From Neobacillus jeddahensis (lineage in GTDB: Bacteria > Bacillota > Bacilli > Bacillales > Cytobacillaceae): DNA of 49,618 nucleotides. This document shows, piece by piece, positions 1 through 7,318 of this stretch; positions within the stretch are counted from its first letter, which is position 1, and every line of letters starts with the position of its first letter. The position numbers and the translations under genes were made by a program. The DNA is taken from assembly GCF_000612625.1 (NCBI RefSeq), contig NZ_CCAS010000034.1:1-49618 (forward strand), given 5' to 3'. The notes beneath the pieces are model-generated. The model made no database searches, was not told where the DNA came from, and saw only the letters and a program-made list of their open reading frames with translations.

Positions 1-171
1 TGGGAACTGTGGAGGGTTGATAGTGCCCGTGCGAATGGGAAAAAATGAGCCGGGGGCACTCTGACAGAACATCAGAGCCACTTCTATTAAAAATGGTAAC
101 TTAAGAGATGACTCCATATAAAAAAGAGTGCCGGCCCCTGTGCTGACACCCCATTCTACAAATTTTTGAAC

Positions 172-197
172 TAAAAACGGTGCGCTCTGAGAGAGCG
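172..197 (-). terminator. weak terminator candidate downstream of dps
   Basis: On the minus strand a 6-bp stem CGCTCT/AGAGCG with a 3-nt loop is followed after a few bases by a short T run. It lies just past the Dps stop codon. The stem is short, so the call is tentative. Bases 1-171 hold no gene I can recognise. Confidence 0.35.
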
Positions 198-200
198 ATG

Positions 201-665
201 TTACGTGGCTAAATAGGCCTCCAGCATCCATCTGTGCTTCTCAAACGAAGCACGAATCGCAATCAGCAGATCGGCCGTCGGTTGATCATCATGATCCTCG
301 GCAACGGTGATTCCCTCCGTCAATTCTGTGCAAATCGTGTCAAAGTCACTGGCGAGCGTCTGCACCATTTCCTGAGCGGTTTCAGAGCCTGATGCCTCTG
401 AAACCGACGCTAGCTGTAATTGATCTTTAAGTGTCGCCGTAGGTAAAGCCCGTAGCGCCAGCATCCTCTCGGCGATCGTGTCCAAATGCAATGTGGTCTC
501 CGTATACAAGTCCTGGAACTTTACATGTAAGGTGAAGAAATTTTCCCCTTTTACATACCAATGATAATGGTGCAGCTTCATATAAAGCACCGAGAAGTTG
601 GCGACCTGCTGATTAAGTGTCTCGGTTAAAATGGTTTCTGGATCTTTCGTTTTTGTTTTTGCCAT
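201..665 (-). CDS. dps: Dps-family DNA-binding ferritin-like protein
   Basis: This 154-residue protein has the length and pattern of Dps mini-ferritins, cytoplasmic dodecamers that oxidise and store iron and protect DNA in stressed or stationary cells. The ferroxidase pattern is visible: HHYHWYVKG near residue 35, then FFTLHVKFQDLY, then HLDTIAERML, which supply the His, His, Asp and Glu ligands of the inter-subunit iron site. I start at ATG 665 because GGAGGG lies 7-8 nt upstream; a TTG five codons earlier overlaps that ribosome binding site. A sigma-B-like promoter lies upstream at 706-731, and rsbK diverges from it. In the B. cereus sigB cluster a ferritin-like gene also neighbours the rsb genes, which fits stress control. 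The choice between the Dps and MrgA paralogues rests on the promoter only. Confidence 0.9.
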   Translation of the reverse strand: MAKTKTKDPETILTETLNQQVANFSVLYMKLHHYHWYVKGENFFTLHVKFQDLYTETTLHLDTIAERMLALRALPTATLKDQLQLASVSEASGSETAQEMVQTLASDFDTICTELTEGITVAEDHDDQPTADLLIAIRASFEKHRWMLEAYLAT

Positions 666-705
666 CGTGCATCCCTCCAAATGTAATTGTGGTGATAGTA
701 TTTCT

Positions 706-731
706 GTACCCGTCGCAGGAACGGTTCAAAC
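706..731 (-). promoter_or_regulatory. sigma-B-type promoter of dps
   Basis: On the minus strand GTTTGA (-35) and GGGTAC (-10) are separated by 14 nt, matching the sigma-B consensus GTTTAA-N12-15-GGGTAT at 10 of 12 positions. It lies about 40 nt upstream of the dps start codon. Confidence 0.6.
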
Positions 732-1010
732 CATCTTTTTTAGGACCTTCTGCAGGAGTACAAATAGAGCGGGCCTACGTCTACTTTTAAGAGGAAAGTC
801 CATGTAAGAGTAGAGTAGCCCCGCAAATACCTTACTTTTCCAAGCAAATAAAAAAATCCCCAAAATAGGTTTCACCCCTGCAAAAAACGGGTAAAGCAAT
901 GGAGCGGAGATATGGTAAAAATGAACCAATTATGTCGAATTCCCAAATAAATGAGTGATAGCGGCATCCGTGATATGGTAGGATAAGGTATATTTCGACA
1001 GACGAATTAT
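732..1010. other. intergenic region between dps and rsbK
   Basis: No convincing gene lies here. A minus-strand 67-codon frame begins with TTG, has no ribosome binding site and no recognisable family. The rsbK ribosome binding site (GAGGAGGAGAGC) lies at the right end. No good sigma-A or sigma-B promoter for rsbK was found by eye. Confidence 0.4.
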
Positions 1011-1031
1011 ACCGAGGAGGAGAGCAGGACC

Positions 1032-3800
1032 ATGAAAGGCTGGAATTTTAACATACATGCCAAAATCATTACAGGCTACTTAACCATCCTGATCTGCTTG
1101 GTGGTATCACTGTTCATCGTGATCAACCGGATGTCAGACCTGCAGCAGGAGGTCGATTTCGTAGCCGACCACGATATTGAAGTCCATGATCTGGCCAACC
1201 AGATTCAAAAAAATGTCCTCGATATGGAAACCGGGATGAGGGGGTACGTGATTACGGGTGATGAGGCGTACCTGGAGCCCTACAATAACGCAAGCCGCAG
1301 CTGGCTTGATAACTACAATAAGCTTCATTCCTTGTTAAACGATAACGGCAGCCAGCAGCGGAATCTCGAGGAAATCAAACCGCTGATCTTAAGCTGGGTC
1401 ACCAATACCGGAGAATTTGTGATCAATCAAAAGCGATCCAATAACACAGCCTCCTTGAACGAGCACTTCGCCAACAACACCGGCAAAAAATTGACTGATC
1501 AGCTGCGAACTCAACTCGATTCATTCCTGGCGACCGAGAAGCAATTAACCACGGAACGGACGGAACAGCTCAACCAGAGCAATATGAATTTAAAAATAGC
1601 CCTTTATGCCCTGATCCTTTTTGTGACAGTGGCCACGGTAGCGACAGCCTTTTTCCTATCGAATTCAATTGTCAAAACGATCAAGCAGGTCGTCAGAACG
1701 ATTAGGAATATTACCGAGTCCGAGGTCGACCTATCTACCAGAATCCATGTTAACACGCGCGATGAGACGCGCGAACTGGCCGAGGCGATGAACCACCTGC
1801 TCGGCAATCTCGAGAAACAGAGCTGGGTGCAAAAAAGCATGGCGGATATCTCGACGATGTACCAAGGAATAACGGACATTACCGAATTAGCACAAGACTT
1901 TCTGACCAAGCTGGCGCCCTTATTGCAGGCTAGCTATGGAATCGTCTATCTACGTAGAAGCGGAGGGGACGAGACCTGCTACGTCAAGGTCGCCGGCTAT
2001 GCGATCGCGGATGAGGCGAAACCCGCGACCAGCTTCCGACTGGGTGAAGGATTAATTGGTCAAGCCGCCCTGGATCAACGTATTTTTCTGATTGATCGGC
2101 TGCCAGAGGAGCATATCAAGGTGACGTCGGGTCTCGGCGCGTCCTCACCGCGTAACCTCTTAATTGCACCGATTTTATTTGAGGGCAGAGTCGAAGCGGT
2201 CGTCGAATTCGCCGCGCTCCAACCGTTTGAATCGCAACACCTGACCTTACTGGACCAGCTTCAAGACAAATTTGGTTCAGCGATTTCGAGTGTGAACGGA
2301 AGGATGGAAGTAGAACGATTGCTGGGTGAATCCCAGATCCTGACCGAAGAACTACAGGCCCAATCGGAAGAGCTTCAAGCACAATCCGAGGAATTGCAAA
2401 TGCAGCAAGAACAGCTGCGGATCACCAATGGCTATTTGGAGGAGCAGAACCATTTTGCCGAACAGCGTGCCATCGAGTTAAAACGTGCGAAGGATGAGCT
2501 CGAGGACTATTCGCTTAAGCTGAAAATGAGCTCGCAATATAAAACCGATTTCCTCGCCAACATGTCGCATGAGCTGCGGACGCCGTTAAACAGTATCTTG
2601 ATTTTATCGCAAATGTTGATGGAAAATACCGCGGAAATGGACGAGGCCGAAGTCGAAGAATACGCCCGCGTGGTCTACACAGCTGGTGGCGACTTGCTGC
2701 GACTCATTGATGATATTCTCGATTTATCGAAAATCGAAGCGGGGAAAATTGAAATTGTAACCGATGAAGTGAACGTTACCGAGCTGCCACAGCTGCTCCG
2801 GAATATCTTCACACCGGTTGCTGCGAAAAAGAAGCTGGCCTTTGAGGTGGCGACAGCCCCTGTTGTCCCAGCGGTGATTTCGACAGACGGTCAACGACTC
2901 CAGCAAATTTTAAAAAATCTATTATCGAATGCCTTTAAATTTACGGAACAGGGCTCCGTTATGGTCACGATTGACCTGGCGGCACCGGAAAAAGCCGAGG
3001 AGCTGCTTGGCCGTCAAATAGAAGAACCGGTTTTGGCAATTGCCATCACCGATACAGGCATCGGCATTCCACTCGAAAAACAGCAAATCATTTTCGATGC
3101 CTTCCAGCAGGTGGATGGGACGACAAACCGGCAATATGGCGGGACCGGGCTTGGACTCTCGATTTGTCGTGAATTTACTAAACTGCTTGGCGGGGTATTG
3201 GTCGTCCAAAGTGAGCCGAAAAAGGGAAGCACATTTACCCTGTATATCCCGAGCCGATTAGAGCCTGAAAGCTATCATGTTTTCGAGGATACGGGCCACG
3301 ACGAAGTAGCCGTCACCGTGATCGATGAAATTGAGGACGATGTGGGGGACGATGAAGAGCTAGCCTCAATCATGGATGTGCCGAGTGCGGAAGGTACAGA
3401 TGAACAGCTTTTTTATGGAAAAAAAGTCCTGCTAGTCGAGGATGATAGCCGGAATGTATTCGCGCTTGTCACGGCGCTTGAGCGCAAGGGCATCGATGTT
3501 CAGGTCGCAGAAAATGGAAAGCGGGCAATTGAGATGCTTCAAAGCCAAGGCGACTTTGATTTGATTTTCATGGACATCATGATGCCAGTAATGGGCGGCT
3601 ATGAGGCGATGAAGATTATTCGCCACGAGCTCCAACTGGAAAGCCTGCCAATCATCGCGCTAACGGCCAAGGCGATGAAGGGGGAGCGCGACAAATGTAT
3701 GGAAGCCGGCGCCTCCGATTACATTATGAAGCCGTTAAATATGAATCAGCTCTTTTCGTTAATGCGAGTATGGCTGACAGAGCAGGTGAAGCCACATTGA
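1032..3800 (+). CDS. rsbK: RsbK-like hybrid sensor histidine kinase (CHASE3-HAMP-GAF-HisKA-HATPase-REC)
   Basis: A 922-residue membrane sensor kinase. The order is TM1 (about 10-30), an extracytoplasmic CHASE3-like helical domain (40-180), TM2 (188-210), HAMP (211-262), GAF (285-420), a coiled coil rich in QSEELQAQSEELQ repeats (430-480), HisKA with SHELRTP (phospho-His about 513), HATPase with DTGIGIP and GGTGLGLSI, and a C-terminal receiver with FMDIMMP (Asp about 848) and the conserved Lys in MKPL. This is the architecture of B. cereus RsbK, which signals to the phosphatase RsbY to release sigma-B. The next gene is CheR-like, as rsbM is there, and sigma-B-type promoters surround the pair. 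The start has a strong GAGGAGG. RsbK identity is inferred from architecture and synteny; rsbY and sigB themselves are not in the window. Confidence 0.85.
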   Translation: MKGWNFNIHAKIITGYLTILICLVVSLFIVINRMSDLQQEVDFVADHDIEVHDLANQIQKNVLDMETGMRGYVITGDEAYLEPYNNASRSWLDNYNKLHSLLNDNGSQQRNLEEIKPLILSWVTNTGEFVINQKRSNNTASLNEHFANNTGKKLTDQLRTQLDSFLATEKQLTTERTEQLNQSNMNLKIALYALILFVTVATVATAFFLSNSIVKTIKQVVRTIRNITESEVDLSTRIHVNTRDETRELAEAMNHLLGNLEKQSWVQKSMADISTMYQGITDITELAQDFLTKLAPLLQASYGIVYLRRSGGDETCYVKVAGYAIADEAKPATSFRLGEGLIGQAALDQRIFLIDRLPEEHIKVTSGLGASSPRNLLIAPILFEGRVEAVVEFAALQPFESQHLTLLDQLQDKFGSAISSVNGRMEVERLLGESQILTEELQAQSEELQAQSEELQMQQEQLRITNGYLEEQNHFAEQRAIELKRAKDELEDYSLKLKMSSQYKTDFLANMSHELRTPLNSILILSQMLMENTAEMDEAEVEEYARVVYTAGGDLLRLIDDILDLSKIEAGKIEIVTDEVNVTELPQLLRNIFTPVAAKKKLAFEVATAPVVPAVISTDGQRLQQILKNLLSNAFKFTEQGSVMVTIDLAAPEKAEELLGRQIEEPVLAIAITDTGIGIPLEKQQIIFDAFQQVDGTTNRQYGGTGLGLSICREFTKLLGGVLVVQSEPKKGSTFTLYIPSRLEPESYHVFEDTGHDEVAVTVIDEIEDDVGDDEELASIMDVPSAEGTDEQLFYGKKVLLVEDDSRNVFALVTALERKGIDVQVAENGKRAIEMLQSQGDFDLIFMDIMMPVMGGYEAMKIIRHELQLESLPIIALTAKAMKGERDKCMEAGASDYIMKPLNMNQLFSLMRVWLTEQVKPH

Positions 3801-4681
3801 ACCACCAGAACACGATCCAACTACAGCAAGAAGCGGAGCGATTCCCTGAACCAGAGGTGATCGCCCCGACCGAGCTACAGGAAATAGAAATCAGTTTATT
3901 GATTGAAGGTCTCTATCAGATGTATGGCTATGACTTTCGTGGTTATGTTAAGGCGTCGTTGAGTAGACGAATCCTGAATCGAATGAAGGCCGAGCGCTTG
4001 CCAACCGTGACGGCGCTTTTGGAAAAAGTTCTTCACGAACAGGGCTATTTGGAGCGGTTGTTGAATGACCTGTCGATTCGAATGACGGAAATGTACCGAG
4101 ATCCTAGCTTCTTTGCCGCTTTTCGCGAGCGGGTCGTGCCGCTGCTTCGGGATTTACCCGAGATTCGCATTTGGCATGCTGGGTGCGCAACTGGTGAGGA
4201 GGTCTATTCGATGGCCATCCTGATGCTCGAGGAGGGATTGGCCGATAAGACGAGGATTTATGCGACCGATATGAATGAGAAGGCGTTGGCAGCAGCTCAG
4301 ACAAGCGCCTTTCCACTTAAGAAAATGCAGCAATATACGAAAAATTATTTGAAGGCCGGTGGGAAGAAGGCTTTTTCCGAGTACTATACGACCGACCATC
4401 AATATGCCTATTTTTCACCGCATCTTGAGGAGAACCTTATTTTTGCCCAGCATAATTTGGTAACGGACGGCTCGTTCAATGAATTTCATGTGATTCTCTG
4501 CCGCAATGTGTTGATTTATTTCGATAATGATCTGCAGCAGAAGGTGCACCTACTATTTCACAATAGCCTGGCTGAGGGAGGATTTATGGGCCTCGGTAAC
4601 AAAGAGTCACTGTTATTTACGCCGAAGGGGATGAAGTACGAGGAATTTATCTCCCATGAACGAATCTACCGAAAAGTCTAG
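3797..4681 (+). CDS. rsbM: RsbM-like CheR-type protein methyltransferase
   Basis: A CheR-family SAM-dependent protein glutamate methyltransferase of 294 residues. The N-terminal helical CheR domain (YDFRGYVKASLSRRI to about residue 90) is followed by a Rossmann domain with the SAM loop HAGCATGEEVYSM (about 128) and the CheR motif LCRNVLIYFD near 235. No chemotaxis genes are nearby. In the B. cereus group RsbM, a CheR-type enzyme next to RsbK, methylates that kinase and dampens sigma-B activation; I infer the same role. I favour the TTG at 3797, whose last bases overlap the rsbK stop (TTGA) and which has AGGTGA upstream, suggesting translational coupling. An ATG at 3770, in frame and 27 nt earlier, is the alternative. 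Followed by a strong terminator. Confidence 0.85.
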   Translation: MNHQNTIQLQQEAERFPEPEVIAPTELQEIEISLLIEGLYQMYGYDFRGYVKASLSRRILNRMKAERLPTVTALLEKVLHEQGYLERLLNDLSIRMTEMYRDPSFFAAFRERVVPLLRDLPEIRIWHAGCATGEEVYSMAILMLEEGLADKTRIYATDMNEKALAAAQTSAFPLKKMQQYTKNYLKAGGKKAFSEYYTTDHQYAYFSPHLEENLIFAQHNLVTDGSFNEFHVILCRNVLIYFDNDLQQKVHLLFHNSLAEGGFMGLGNKESLLFTPKGMKYEEFISHERIYRKV

Positions 4682-4684
4682 CAG

Positions 4685-4716
4685 CCTGCCCCTGTTGAAC
4701 GGGGCGGGTATTTTTT
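4685..4716 (+). terminator. rho-independent terminator of rsbK-rsbM
   Basis: An 8-bp stem CCTGCCCC/GGGGCGGG with an 8-nt loop is followed by TATTTTTT directly after the rsbM stop codon. Confidence 0.9.
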
Positions 4717-4829
4717 ATGACTTTATGGCTGGTGAAAAACGAGTCCTCGACACCACCCTCTTCTCTCCAATAGGTTTTATTTTTTAAAAAAAGGGTACTA
4801 GAAAAATAAAAAGCTGTGGGGAGACTGTC

Positions 4830-4925
4830 ATGATGAAAATAAAACGCTTGGAAATCCTCTTTGTCCTCGTCATCATCTCTTTTTGCTATGAACTCATCTT
4901 TACCAACCTGCCACCTAAAGGCTAG
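4830..4925 (+). CDS. 31-residue single-pass membrane peptide
   Basis: A short frame beginning ATGATG has a good ribosome binding site (GGGGAGA, 6 nt before ATG). It encodes a basic N-terminus (MMKIKRLE), a hydrophobic helix of about 16 residues (ILFVLVIISFCYELIF) and a short polar tail ending PPKG. The hairpin at 4936-4982 lies immediately downstream. I do not recognise a family. The ribosome binding site, the membrane-helix composition and the terminator make it a plausible real small gene lying among stress genes. It is too short to prove without conservation or proteomics. Confidence 0.5.
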   Translation: MMKIKRLEILFVLVIISFCYELIFTNLPPKG

Positions 4926-4935
4926 ACCACACCAT

Positions 4936-4982
4936 AAAAAAAGCAGTGGGATCTCAACAAGACGTTGAGATCCACTGCTTTG
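4936..4982 (-). terminator. strong bidirectional terminator
   Basis: A long hairpin whose arms are AGCAGTGGGATCTCAAC and GTTGAGATCCACTGCT, with one bulged G, is followed on the minus strand by seven T. It ends the GlsB-like gene and can also stop transcription from the small plus-strand gene. Confidence 0.85.
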
Positions 4983-5003
4983 CTTCATTGATCTAGATAC
5001 TGA

Positions 5004-5258
5004 TTATGCGGTGCGCTTCATCCCGCGTAGAATCAAGCTTACGATAAAGACAACGACAATCGCTCCGATAAGGGCGGGGATGAGGTAAAAGCCGCCGATA
5101 ACCGGCCCCCAGCCGCCTAACAGGAGCGACCCTAGCCATGCCCCGATAAAGCCGGCAATAATATTTCCAAGGATGCCACCTGGCACGTCACGTCCTAAAA
5201 TAAGTCCAGCGCCCCAGCCAATCACGCCTCCAATAATTAATGACCAAATAAATCCCAT
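5004..5258 (-). CDS. GlsB/YeaQ/YmgE-family stress-response membrane protein
   Basis: An 84-residue, very hydrophobic, Gly-rich protein with three predicted membrane helices. It starts MGFIWSLIIGGVIGWGAG and has the conserved stretch LGNIIAGFIGAWLGSLL, typical of the transglycosylase-associated (GlsB/YeaQ/YmgE) family. Members are stress-induced in many bacteria; their biochemical role is unknown. The ATG is preceded by GGGAGAG. A sigma-B-like promoter lies at 5302-5326, consistent with a stress gene in this locus. Confidence 0.88.
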   Translation of the reverse strand: MGFIWSLIIGGVIGWGAGLILGRDVPGGILGNIIAGFIGAWLGSLLLGGWGPVIGGFYLIPALIGAIVVVFIVSLILRGMKRTA

Positions 5259-5301
5259 AATGATTCTCTCCCTTCAAAGTATCAATGATGTTGGTGTTTA
5301 T

Positions 5302-5326
5302 GTACCCGCCATCGGAGCGGATAAAC
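5302..5326 (-). promoter_or_regulatory. sigma-B-type promoter of the GlsB-like gene
   Basis: On the minus strand GTTTAT (-35) and GGGTAC (-10) are separated by 13 nt, a good sigma-B match, about 45 nt upstream of the start codon. The -35 lies inside a short direct repeat (5322-5335 and 5398-5411). Confidence 0.55.
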
Positions 5327-5411
5327 CTCTTGGTGGAAAAATCGCAACGCTTTGTTGAAAAAAAAGCCGAGATCCGCCCTTGTGACCCATTCGCAGTTAA
5401 ACCTCTTGGTG
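5322..5411. repeat. short direct repeat containing a sigma-B -35 element
   Basis: TAAACCTCTTGGTG occurs at 5322-5335 and again at 5398-5411, followed in both by an A-rich stretch and GCA(A/G)CG. The second copy keeps a perfect GTTTAA on the minus strand but lacks a -10 at the right spacing. It looks like a partly duplicated promoter. Confidence 0.5.
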
Positions 5412-5442
5412 AAAAAATTGCAGCGTCCTTATTGAAGAAAAT

Positions 5443-5787
5443 TTAACGTCGTTCCGGTTCTGCCTCCCCCTGCGCGAGCGGAGGGGGGTTCACTCCTTTT
5501 GTTAAAAAATGCTGACACAAGCGTAATTCGAACGTTAACTTGTGAAAGCGTTCTTCGTCCCGTTCGTCCAGACAGCGATCAATTTCTCGTTTTAATAAGC
5601 TTACCTTCGAAATCATCTCCGCCTGGCGCTTTTGATCCATAGACAGCTGCTTGTTTTTCTTTTGCGGATATTGGCAGCGATAATCGCTCGATTTGGTCAA
5701 GCGGACCCCACATTTACACAATGTCACGCCTACATCCAACACAGTAAATTCGGCATTCCCACAATATTTACAAATTAGTTTCTTCAT
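5443..5787 (-). CDS. zinc-ribbon protein with IDEAL-like domain
   Basis: A 114-residue cytoplasmic protein with two recognisable parts. The N-terminus has paired cysteines (CKYCGN and, about 20 residues on, CKCG), a zinc-ribbon pattern. Near residues 68-90 the pattern REIDRCLDERDEERFHKL fits the IDEAL domain of Firmicutes (I-D-x-x-L-D-x-x-D-x-x-x-F). The tail is proline- and acid-rich. The start has a perfect GGAGG 7 nt before ATG. A possible sigma-B-like promoter lies divergently from the YflT gene. Function unknown; IDEAL proteins are often adaptors or regulators. Confidence 0.7.
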   Translation of the reverse strand: MKKLICKYCGNAEFTVLDVGVTLCKCGVRLTKSSDYRCQYPQKKNKQLSMDQKRQAEMISKVSLLKREIDRCLDERDEERFHKLTFELRLCQHFLTKGVNPPPLAQGEAEPERR

Positions 5788-5876
5788 ATAAATACCTCCA
5801 ATAAAGATCGGGCAGTCCCATTTGCTGACAATGTAATGGAAGTTTACCTACTCTATGAGCGCCTTTGCCATCTTAT

Positions 5877-5901
5877 ATACCCGCGATTCCGTTTCAATAA
5901 C
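5877..5901 (-). promoter_or_regulatory. possible sigma-B promoter of the zinc-ribbon/IDEAL gene
   Basis: The minus strand has a perfect -10 GGGTAT, 13 nt after GTTATT, a weak -35. It sits back to back with the promoter at 5925-5950. Confidence 0.35.
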
Positions 5902-5924
5902 CTACTAGTTTTTGAGAAAAAAAG

Positions 5925-5950
5925 GTTTTATTTTTCAGAGGAGCGGTTAT
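5925..5950 (+). promoter_or_regulatory. sigma-B-type promoter of the YflT-family gene
   Basis: GTTTTA (-35), 14 nt, then GGTTAT (-10): a close match to the sigma-B consensus, 43 nt upstream of the start codon. Confidence 0.6.
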
Positions 5951-5993
5951 ATACGGAATAGAACGACACGAAATCCTAAAGGAGGAATGAAAC

Positions 5994-6317
5994 ATGGAAA
6001 ACGTAAAAATTGTTGAAAACAGTGTTCAAGCAAGACAGGAAATTGACCAGTTCATCCGACAGGGGTTCACGAAGGATGAAATCTATTTATTAACGCACGA
6101 CCAAGACCGCACCAATGATTTAACCGACCATCTCGATATAAATGATGTGGGCGTCCCAGAACAAGGCGTCTTCGAATCACTTGCCAATGTATTTCGGACA
6201 AGGGGAGATGAACTCCGCTCGAAGTTCGAAACACTGGGGTTCTCAACGGAGGAAGCCGAGCGATTTGAGCTCGAGCTCGACCAGGGCAAAGTCGTCGTTG
6301 TCGCCAAGTCAGCCTAA
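5994..6317 (+). CDS. YflT-family general stress protein
   Basis: A 107-residue acidic protein with the YflT/GSP17M domain: an N-terminal NVKIVENSVQARQEIDQFI, a central GFTKDEIYLLTHD, and the C-terminal LDQGKVVVVAKSA. YflT of B. subtilis is a heat- and sigma-B-induced general stress protein of unknown mechanism. The ribosome binding site AAAGGAGG is perfect. A sigma-B-like promoter upstream, a terminator downstream and the RsbK/RsbM neighbours all agree. In the B. cereus sigB cluster a yflT-like gene also lies beside rsbK. Confidence 0.88.
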   Translation: MENVKIVENSVQARQEIDQFIRQGFTKDEIYLLTHDQDRTNDLTDHLDINDVGVPEQGVFESLANVFRTRGDELRSKFETLGFSTEEAERFELELDQGKVVVVAKSA

Positions 6318-6325
6318 TGGACTAA

Positions 6326-6365
6326 GAGAGGGAACAAAGACAGTGCGAGTTCCCTCTCGATTTTT
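6326..6365 (+). terminator. terminator of the YflT gene
   Basis: A 10-bp perfect stem GAGAGGGAAC/GTTCCCTCTC with a 13-nt loop is followed by GATTTTT. Confidence 0.85.
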
Positions 6366-6389
6366 AAAAAAATAAAGGAGCTGAAGGAA

Positions 6390-6572
6390 ATGAAGATATC
6401 GAATTTAAGTTTTGAACAATTAGTAGGCGGACATAAACGGGCACGTCATAAAGCGGGCCGTCAGGAGGACAGCTTGGGGCAATATTTTGAGACGCCGATT
6501 ATCCATCGGGAAATCCAAGGGGATCGGATTTATGTACCGCTCAATTTACAAAGGGTTTGGAATGAGATTTGA
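6390..6572 (+). CDS. small protein of unknown function
   Basis: A 60-residue basic protein beginning MKISNLSFEQLVGGHKRARH, preceded by AAGGAG about 10 nt before ATG and closed by a strong terminator. The segment SFEQLV is faintly like the start of FbpB-type small Fur-regulated proteins, but the rest does not follow that family, so I give no function. Its place directly after the YflT gene suggests a stress gene or a separate short unit between two terminators. No cysteines, membrane helices or signal peptide. Confidence 0.6.
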   Translation: MKISNLSFEQLVGGHKRARHKAGRQEDSLGQYFETPIIHREIQGDRIYVPLNLQRVWNEI

Positions 6573-6598
6573 GATGGATGACGAATATGGCTAACTGG

Positions 6599-6653
6599 TT
6601 AGCTGCCTAAACACGGTCTTATCGTTGGGATACCGTGTTTAGGCAGCTAATTT
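6599..6653 (+). terminator. long perfect hairpin terminator
   Basis: A 19-bp perfect stem (6599-6617 with 6632-6650) around a 14-nt loop, followed by TTT. It closes the stress locus before the ywzB-murAA region. Confidence 0.8.
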
Positions 6654-6745
6654 ATGTAAAGAGATAGCAAACACCAGGCTCTTCTTTTTGAATTTTCCAA
6701 ATATAACCTCTAGACGAAACTTTTAAGATTTTAATACGTCAATAT

Positions 6746-6753
6746 GGTAGAAT
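6746..6753 (+). promoter_or_regulatory. extended -10 promoter before ywzB
   Basis: TGGTAGAAT (extended -10, TAGAAT at 6748-6753) lies about 95 nt upstream of ywzB. No good -35 is present, so this is a sigma-A candidate of the extended -10 type. Confidence 0.4.
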
Positions 6754-6848
6754 ATTCTTTGGGTTTAAAAATTGGCGAGCCCCTAAGGGAAGTTGCACTT
6801 ATGTCTGATAGGAATACTTTCCTATTGGCTAAAAAGGAGGACAGACAG

Positions 6849-7082
6849 ATGGAGGACTTTGGGCAAATAGCATTGTTAAGCATCCTATCACATTTGTTTT
6901 TTATTGCGATAGCCTGGTGGGCATTGCAAGCGATTCGCGTAGATAAGCTGCTGCGGCCGAACCATGTATTCCAGGCACGATTACTTTACATATTATTAGC
7001 CATTTTCATCGGATCATCTGTTAGTAATTTTTTCCTTGATTATTTGCAATGGGCCCAACAACTGCCATTCATGTTTCAATAA
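6849..7082 (+). CDS. ywzB: YwzB-like DUF1146 membrane protein
   Basis: A 77-residue protein with two membrane helices (about 6-26 and 44-66), beginning MEDFGQIALLSILSHL and containing WWALQAIRVDKLLRP, typical of the DUF1146/YwzB family. I start at 6849 because AAGGAGG lies 9 nt upstream; the upstream in-frame extension from 6744 has no ribosome binding site. In B. subtilis ywzB lies between atpC and ywmB-murAA-spoIID, the order seen here on its downstream side. Function unknown; a conserved envelope protein. Confidence 0.85.
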   Translation: MEDFGQIALLSILSHLFFIAIAWWALQAIRVDKLLRPNHVFQARLLYILLAIFIGSSVSNFFLDYLQWAQQLPFMFQ

Positions 7083-7318
7083 ATGGTAATTTGAACTATT
7101 TATTTGCAAATTGGTAAAAATTTAGGTCTTCGTACATGTTCCCATTTAGCAAAATTCCGAGTACAATCTTCTTTATGTGGAAAACTAAGGTTGTCCCAAA
7201 GTTAGTACTTGTATAAGATATTATTTTTTCACTCTGGAATTTGTCAAAAAGTGACGAGATTTCCCAAGTATCGCTCGCTTGCTACCTGTCCATAATGGTA
7301 GTAAGGGGGAGTAGAGAG

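Noticed and set aside
726..929. 67-codon minus-strand ORF upstream of rsbK
   Set aside because: TTG start, no ribosome binding site, overlaps the dps promoter, no family pattern.
4647..4988. 113-codon minus-strand ORF
   Set aside because: It runs antisense through a clear terminator and the rsbM end and has no ribosome binding site.
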